DNA from: Kiritimatiellia bacterium
GTDB taxonomy: Bacteria > Verrucomicrobiota > Kiritimatiellia > RFP12 > UBA1067
Assembly (NCBI GenBank): GCA_017385345.1
Contig: JAFNRY010000110.1
Span: forward strand, 1-10,828
Reading direction: 5' to 3'
DNA length: 10,828 nucleotides
Shown in pieces: positions 7,668-10,828 of the stretch. Each line of letters begins with the position of its first letter. The first letter of the stretch is position 1. The notes below the pieces were generated by a model. The model was not told where the DNA came from. It did no database searches and saw only the letters and a program-made list of their open reading frames with translations. The position numbers and the translations under genes are program-made.

Positions 7668-8945
7668 TCAGATCTTCTTAAACACGAGTATTCCGTTGTG
7701 CCCGCCGAAACCGAGCGACGAACTCATCGCCACGCGTATGTCGCGCTTTATGCCCTCGTTCGGCGTGTAGTTCAGGTCGAGTTCGGGGTCGGGATTCTCG
7801 TAATTGATCGTCGCCGGCACGAACCCCTCGTCGATGGCCAGAGCCGTGATGGCCGCCTCGATCGCGCCCGTCGCCCCGAGGCAGTGGCCGTGGAAAGGCT
7901 TTGTCGATGATATGTTGATCTTGCGCGCCTGCTCTTCGCCGAACACGCGCTTGATCGCCAGCGTCTCCATCGAGTCGTTGAGTTTCGTCGATGTGCCGTG
8001 AGCGTTGATGTAGTCCACCGTCGAGCGGTCTTCCACCCCGGCGTCCTTCAAAGCGATTTCCATCGCCTTGACCGCCCCGTCGGCGGATGGATCCGGCGCC
8101 GTGATGTGGTACGCGTCGCACGTCGCCCCGTACCCCGCCAGCTCCGCGTACGCTTTCGCCCCGCGCGCCTTCGCGTGCTCTTCGGATTCGAGAATCAATA
8201 TGGCCGCGCCCTCGCCCATGACGAAGCCGTCGCGGTCGATGTTGAACGGCCTGCACGACTTTTCCGGACGATCGTTGAGCTTGGTGGCGAGCGCCTTCTC
8301 CTTCATGAAGCCGCCCACGCAAAACTCCATTATGACGGCTTCGGCGCCGCCGGCGATCGCAACGTCCGCCCTCCCGGCGCGAATGAGATCGAGCGCGTAT
8401 CCGAGCGCGTCCGTCGAACTTGCGCATGCGGTGACGACAACATGGGCCGGCCCTTTTGCGCCGAGCGTTATCGCTATGTTTCCGGCGCCTTCGTTCGCGA
8501 TCAGCTCCGGTATGGCCAGCGGCGAAAGCCGGTCCGGTCCGCGTTCGAAAAGCGTCTTGAACGACTCGCCGGTAACTTCGAGCCCGCCGATGCCGTTGCC
8601 GAGAATCGTCGCCACGCGGTCAGGATCGGGCGCGAAGCCGCCTTCCGCCTCCGCTCCCTTGCGCGCGAAACCCGCGTCTTTCCACGCCTCCACCGCCGCC
8701 GCGACAGCGTATTTGGAGAAGTCCGCCATGTGCCGCGCCTCGCGCTTGTCGAGCAGCCCCCCGCCGATCGCGTATTCCTCGAATCCCTTCAGCTCTGCCG
8801 CCACCTGGCACGTGCACCGCGACGGATCGAACTTCGTAATCCGCCCGATCCCGGGCTTTCCGGCCTTCACCGATTCCCACGTCGCCTTTTTCCCGTTGCC
8901 CACAGCCGTGAGCATCCCTATGCCTGTTATCATCACCTTTTTCAT
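7668..8945 (-). CDS. fabF: Beta-ketoacyl-ACP synthase II
   Basis: 425-residue thiolase-fold condensing enzyme (KAS II) that extends acyl-ACP by two carbons with malonyl-ACP. The triad is complete: C174 in VVTACASSTDALG, H316 in INAHGTSTKLND, and H354 in STKPFHGHCLG, with K349 and the gating loop GFGGHNG (412-418). The sequence begins MKKVMITGIGMLTAVG, the typical family start, 15 bases after the fabH stop. A few family-conserved spots differ: PFHGHC where STKSMTGH is usual, and KLND where PLND is usual. The length is slightly above E. coli FabF (~413), with an extra acidic/glycine stretch near 96-107. A specialised chain length or substrate is possible, but ordinary FabF is the simplest reading. 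Confidence 0.93.
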   Translation of the reverse strand: MKKVMITGIGMLTAVGNGKKATWESVKAGKPGIGRITKFDPSRCTCQVAAELKGFEEYAIGGGLLDKREARHMADFSKYAVAAAVEAWKDAGFARKGAEAEGGFAPDPDRVATILGNGIGGLEVTGESFKTLFERGPDRLSPLAIPELIANEGAGNIAITLGAKGPAHVVVTACASSTDALGYALDLIRAGRADVAIAGGAEAVIMEFCVGGFMKEKALATKLNDRPEKSCRPFNIDRDGFVMGEGAAILILESEEHAKARGAKAYAELAGYGATCDAYHITAPDPSADGAVKAMEIALKDAGVEDRSTVDYINAHGTSTKLNDSMETLAIKRVFGEEQARKINISSTKPFHGHCLGATGAIEAAITALAIDEGFVPATINYENPDPELDLNYTPNEGIKRDIRVAMSSSLGFGGHNGILVFKKI

Positions 8946-8960
8946 ATCGTCCGCCTTCGC

Positions 8961-9980
8961 CTACAGTTCCGGCCATGTGCAGTAGGTGCCGGCGTAGGTA
9001 AGCCCCGCGCCGAATCCAACCATGAGAATCTTCATTCCTTCCCTCAATTCGCCCGCCCTCACGGCCTGGTCGAGGGAAATCGGTATCGACGCCGCGCTTG
9101 TGTTCGCCGTCGTCTCGAGATTGAGCCAGAATTTCGAAAGCGGCAGCTTCATGCGCCGCGCCACCGCCTCTATTATGCGCCCGTTCGCCTGATGCGCGAA
9201 TACGCGGTCGATCTCGCCGGGCGTCGTGCCGAGCTTTTCGCACAGCTCGCTCGAAACTTTCGCCAGCGTCCTTACCGCGAACGCAAATACATCGTGCCCT
9301 TTGAGCGTCAATTCCGGAATGCGGGGAACGCTCTTTCCCGGCACCCCGCCGGCGCCCGCCGGCAACGCCTCGCGGCAACCCCCCGTCCGCTGGATGAAAT
9401 GCGCCCCCGCTCCGTCCGCCCCGAGAATCGTATGCGCTTTCGTCTTCATCGACGCAGCCCCGGGCGCCTCGTCGTTCCCGAGAACCACCGCCCCGGCTCC
9501 GTCGCCGAAAAGTATGCAGCTCGACCTGTCCGTCCAGTCCAATACGCGAGTGAGACATTCCGCGCCGATTACGAGAGCCTTCTTGTCCGGATAGAAGTTG
9601 ACGAAACCGCGCGCCTGTTCGAGAGCATAGACGAAACCCGCGCAGGCGGCCTGCAGGTCGAACGCGCCCGCGTTGCGGCAGCCCAGCATGTCTTGCACGA
9701 TGCACGCCGTTGACGGAAACGGATTGTAGTCCGCCGTCGATGTTGCTAAAACTATCAAACCGATCTCGGTTGGTTCCACGCCGGCCGCCGCCATCGCCGC
9801 GCGCCCGGCTTCAGCCGCCATCGTTGACGTGCTCTCCCCTTCGCCGGCCACGTGTCTGGACCGTATTCCCGTGTGCGAATATATCCATTCGTCCGACGTG
9901 TCCAACGCCGCGGCAATGTCGTCGTTCGTCACCGTCTTCGGCGGAAGATAACTGCCGGTTCCGAGTATTTTTACTCCCAT
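8961..9980 (-). CDS. fabH: Beta-ketoacyl-ACP synthase III
   Basis: 339 residues from MGVKILGTGSYLPP. KAS III condenses acyl-CoA (often acetyl-CoA) with malonyl-ACP and starts fatty acid chains. Triad: C113 in LQAACAGF, H263 in FAHQANGRII, N293 in NTSAASIP; C-terminal GFGAGLTYAG. The open frame extends 12 codons further to a GTG at 10016, but that lies at the predicted transcription start and encodes a lysine-rich tail, so the 9980 ATG is chosen. It is ~20 residues longer than E. coli FabH, with the excess in residues ~170-225, the region before GHDVF, which lies near the substrate and dimer loops in the family. The ATG has only a weak GAG-type ribosome site behind an A-rich leader. First gene of the probable six-gene operon. 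Confidence 0.94.
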   Translation of the reverse strand: MGVKILGTGSYLPPKTVTNDDIAAALDTSDEWIYSHTGIRSRHVAGEGESTSTMAAEAGRAAMAAAGVEPTEIGLIVLATSTADYNPFPSTACIVQDMLGCRNAGAFDLQAACAGFVYALEQARGFVNFYPDKKALVIGAECLTRVLDWTDRSSCILFGDGAGAVVLGNDEAPGAASMKTKAHTILGADGAGAHFIQRTGGCREALPAGAGGVPGKSVPRIPELTLKGHDVFAFAVRTLAKVSSELCEKLGTTPGEIDRVFAHQANGRIIEAVARRMKLPLSKFWLNLETTANTSAASIPISLDQAVRAGELREGMKILMVGFGAGLTYAGTYCTWPEL

Positions 9981-10014
9981 GTCTCGTGCTTTTTTGCTTT
10001 TGCTTTTGTTTCGC

Positions 10015-10050
10015 ACGGGAAATTATAGCAAAAAACCGGAAGCGGAACCG
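10015..10050 (-). promoter_or_regulatory. Extended -10 promoter for the fabH operon
   Basis: The minus strand shows TGCTATAAT: a perfect -10 hexamer at 10027-10022 with the extended -10 TGn. At a 17-base spacing the -35 is CGGTTC, a poor match, which an extended -10 can offset. Transcription would start near 10015, giving a leader of about 35 bases to the ATG at 9980. That leader is an A-rich run of GCAAAA units. The CCGG-bounded 16-mer at 10036-10051 covers the -35 and could be an operator, but I recognise no known regulator site. Confidence 0.65.
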
Positions 10051-10071
10051 GTATCCTACTTCTACCTCTCT

Positions 10072-10233
10072 TTATCTTGTCGCGGAATTGGTTGGCGTTT
10101 TGATGCCGAGGATTTTGGCGGCGGCGCCGAGTTGGCGCTCGAACTCTTCGTTTTCGCGCTTGTATGCTTCTTCGCCGCCCGGCAGCCATGCGGCTCGCCG
10201 GCGACTCTCGTGCGACTCGCCGTCGAGCCGCAT
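10072..10233 (-). CDS. Doubtful 53-residue open reading frame
   Basis: Not recognised. From the ATG at 10233 the frame ends at TAA 10072. Its C-terminal two thirds read like a real, charged helical segment (KRENEEFERQLGAAAKILG) with a tidy end, unlike the arginine-rich shadow frames nearby. The N-terminal third, however, is encoded by a 50-base hairpin, and no ribosome site is seen before the ATG. It could be the tail of a decayed gene, for example of a mobile element, or chance. It lies just upstream of the fabH promoter in the same direction. Confidence 0.2.
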   Translation of the reverse strand: MRLDGESHESRRRAAWLPGGEEAYKRENEEFERQLGAAAKILGIKTPTNSATR

Positions 10234-10251
10234 GGGACTTGCCTCGGCGCC
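10123..10251. repeat. 9-base inverted repeat enclosing a hairpin
   Basis: GGCGCCGAG at 10123-10131 and its exact complement CTCGGCGCC at 10243-10251 enclose the 50-base hairpin at 10186-10235. In RNA or single-stranded DNA the two could close a larger branched structure. In such GC-rich sequence a 9-base match alone could be chance. Confidence 0.45.
10186..10235. repeat. Strong 50-base hairpin (22-base arms, 6-base loop)
   Basis: Arms at 10186-10207 and 10214-10235 match at 20 of 22 positions, beginning with a perfect 12-base outer stem CCATGCGGCTCG/CGAGCCGCATGG, around the loop TCGTGC. No T-run follows on either strand, so it is not a usual intrinsic terminator. It is about 160 bases upstream of the fabH -10 box. 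It may be a single-strand transposition or structured-RNA element; the role is unknown. Confidence 0.85.
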
Positions 10252-10253
10252 CC

Positions 10254-10284
10254 CTCCGGGCTTGCAAACCGCCCTCTCCCGGAG
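10254..10284. repeat. 7-base inverted repeat with 17-base loop
   Basis: CTCCGGG at 10254-10260 and CCCGGAG at 10278-10284 are exact complements. The repeat lies between the strong hairpin and the REPIN-like pair, and belongs to the same cluster of dyads. Confidence 0.45.
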
Positions 10285-10285
10285 C

Positions 10286-10379
10286 GTCTAAGCGGAACGA
10301 GCTTCCAGCCCGTATAGTGGCGGTTTGATATGACTTATAGTAGTGGTAGTAATGGGCAGGATGCCCGTTCCACTTAGGC
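10286..10379. repeat. REPIN-like inverted pair of palindromic repeats
   Basis: Two 26-base arms (10286-10311 and 10354-10379) in inverted orientation match at 21 of 26 positions, separated by a 42-base spacer. Each arm carries its own small hairpin: GGGCA-TCC-TGCCC in the right arm (read on the minus strand) and GAGCT-TCC-AGCCC in the left arm (plus strand). The A-T to T-A swap in the inner stem pair between the arms is compensatory, which supports selection for the fold. This is the architecture of REP doublets mobilised by RAYT (TnpA-REP) transposases; no RAYT gene is in the window. Confidence 0.7.
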
Positions 10380-10550
10380 CGGCAAAGAGATAATTGATAT
10401 TTTTGCATCTTTGGGAAAAAGTCAAAATGTGCAATTATCGATTGCCGGGATTTTGCGGTCGTTCCGCGCCGGCCGGCGGCATCTTCTCCTCCGTCCTCCG
10501 TATGCGCAATCGCAACGGACAAAGACGCCGCCACCGTGCGAGGCCGGCAA
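10376..10550. repeat. 10-base direct repeat AGGCCGGCAA
   Basis: AGGCCGGCAA occurs at 10376-10385 and 10541-10550, 165 bases apart and in the same orientation. The first copy overlaps the left end of the 70-base inverted repeat. It could mark an insertion or recombination footprint, or be chance in GC-rich DNA. Confidence 0.35.
10379..10448. repeat. 70-base imperfect inverted repeat, MITE-like
   Basis: The ends are CCGGCAA-aga-GATAATTG (10379-10396) and CAATTATC-ga-TTGCCGG (10432-10448), giving 15 paired positions interrupted by one small internal loop. A further weak pairing (ATTTTTG with CAAAAT) lies inside. The interior is AT-rich. It touches the end of the REPIN-like element. It could be a MITE-like element or a structured leader; no convincing target duplication directly flanks it. 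Confidence 0.6.
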
Positions 10551-10654
10551 GGGCGGGAAAACCGCGTTTATATTATCTACAATTTCTTGGCTGCAATTTT
10601 GGATTTTCAAGTCATTATCTCACAGTGAAACTTTTCTGCACCGGATCGCGGCCG

Positions 10655-10764
10655 AAAACGTTCACGATCATTCGGGAAAACCTTCTCGAACGTTTGGTCA
10701 AATGATCCTGAACGTTTGGGTAAACGATCCTGAACGTTTAACCAAACCTTCGGGAACGTTTTTC
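10655..10764. repeat. Tandem 11/22-base helically phased repeat array
   Basis: GAACGTTT begins at 10688, 10710, 10732 and 10754, exactly 22 bases apart. The half-units between them (CAAATGATCCT, TAAACGATCCT, CAAACCTTCGG) start at 11-base phase, and the phase continues leftward with AAAACCTTCTC at 10677 and AAAACGTTCAC at 10655. Each main unit holds the palindrome AACGTT, so the sites would face one side of the helix. GATC occurs at 10644, 10666, 10704, 10726 and 10776. The period is not a multiple of three, so it is not a protein repeat. It resembles iterons or a multi-site operator; the function is unknown. Confidence 0.8.
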
Positions 10765-10828
10765 CGGGAGAACGCGATCCTCCCGCCAGAATTTCGGGAA
10801 GCGAACAAAGGGAGAATCGCATAACTTG

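Larger units (their letters stand above)
9981..10828. other. 848-base region without a convincing gene, rich in repeats
   Basis: Open frames here are short, arginine-rich or cross repeats whose 11/22-base period is not a multiple of three, so I accept no protein gene apart from one doubtful 53-residue frame. From left to right it holds the fabH leader and promoter, inverted repeats between 10123 and 10284, a REPIN-like pair (10286-10379), a MITE-like inverted repeat (10379-10448), a GC-rich stretch with a 12-base palindrome at 10467-10478, an AT-rich stretch (~10565-10640), and the phased array (10655-10764). No tRNA or rRNA is visible. A gene may start to the right of the window. Confidence 0.6.

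Noticed and set aside
7998..9713. 571-residue open frame on the plus strand
   Set aside because: It is antisense to fabF and fabH, very rich in Arg and His, and is a typical shadow of GC-rich genes.
10286..10379. Integron attC site
   Set aside because: The dyad lacks the RYYYAAC/GTTRRRY core boxes, and no integrase or cassette gene is visible.
10573..10581. DnaA box / replication origin
   Set aside because: TTATCTACA is one mismatch from a DnaA box, but it is a single site and dnaA, dnaN and similar neighbours are absent.
10655..10764. CRISPR array
   Set aside because: Units of 22 bases are contiguous with no unique spacers, and no cas genes are present.
10411..10824. 137-residue open frame on the plus strand
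   Set aside because: It runs through the 11/22-base array, whose period is not a multiple of three, starts inside the inverted repeat, has no ribosome site, and shows no domain-like pattern.

Overview
The window reads as GC-rich chromosomal DNA from a Gram-negative bacterium. The coding part is very GC-rich, genes are tightly packed with 4-8 base overlaps, some starts have classical Shine-Dalgarno sites, and one gene is an LpxL/HtrB-like acyltransferase of the kind used in outer-membrane lipid synthesis. The mix of features (divergent HisD, ThrRS without TGS domain, weakly GlgE-like GH13 protein, GGGCATCCTGCCC-type palindromic repeats) made me think of the Verrucomicrobiota/Lentisphaerae/Kiritimatiellae area. 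That is an impression and was not tested by any search.

Bases 1-3748 (+ strand) carry one compact run: the 3' end of an AMP-forming acyl-CoA/ACP synthetase, thrS (threonyl-tRNA synthetase, with no room for an N-terminal TGS domain) and a GH13 alpha-amylase-family protein that overlaps the thrS stop by ATGA. Bases 3749-3802 are a short convergent gap without a visible terminator.

Bases 3803-9980 (- strand) carry six genes in one direction, in transcription order fabH, fabF, fabZ, hisD, an LpxL-like acyltransferase and a membrane GT2 glycosyltransferase. Spacings are 15, 68, 5, -4 and -8 bases, so one operon is likely. FabH starts acyl chains, FabF elongates and FabZ dehydrates; the acyltransferase and glycosyltransferase could place the product on a lipid or glycan. 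FabD, FabG and ACP are not in the window. HisD, from histidine synthesis, is tightly coupled in the middle and does not fit the lipid theme. An extended -10 promoter (TGC-TATAAT) lies about 40 bases upstream of the fabH ATG.

Bases 9981-10828 hold no gene I trust. Beyond the promoter this stretch is a dense island of structure: a 50-base near-perfect hairpin, two further inverted repeats around and beside it, a REPIN-like inverted pair of palindromic repeats, a MITE-like 70-base inverted repeat directly abutting it, a 10-base direct repeat, an AT-rich segment, and an array of 11/22-base helically phased repeats built on GAACGTTT. This island is the least ordinary part of the window.
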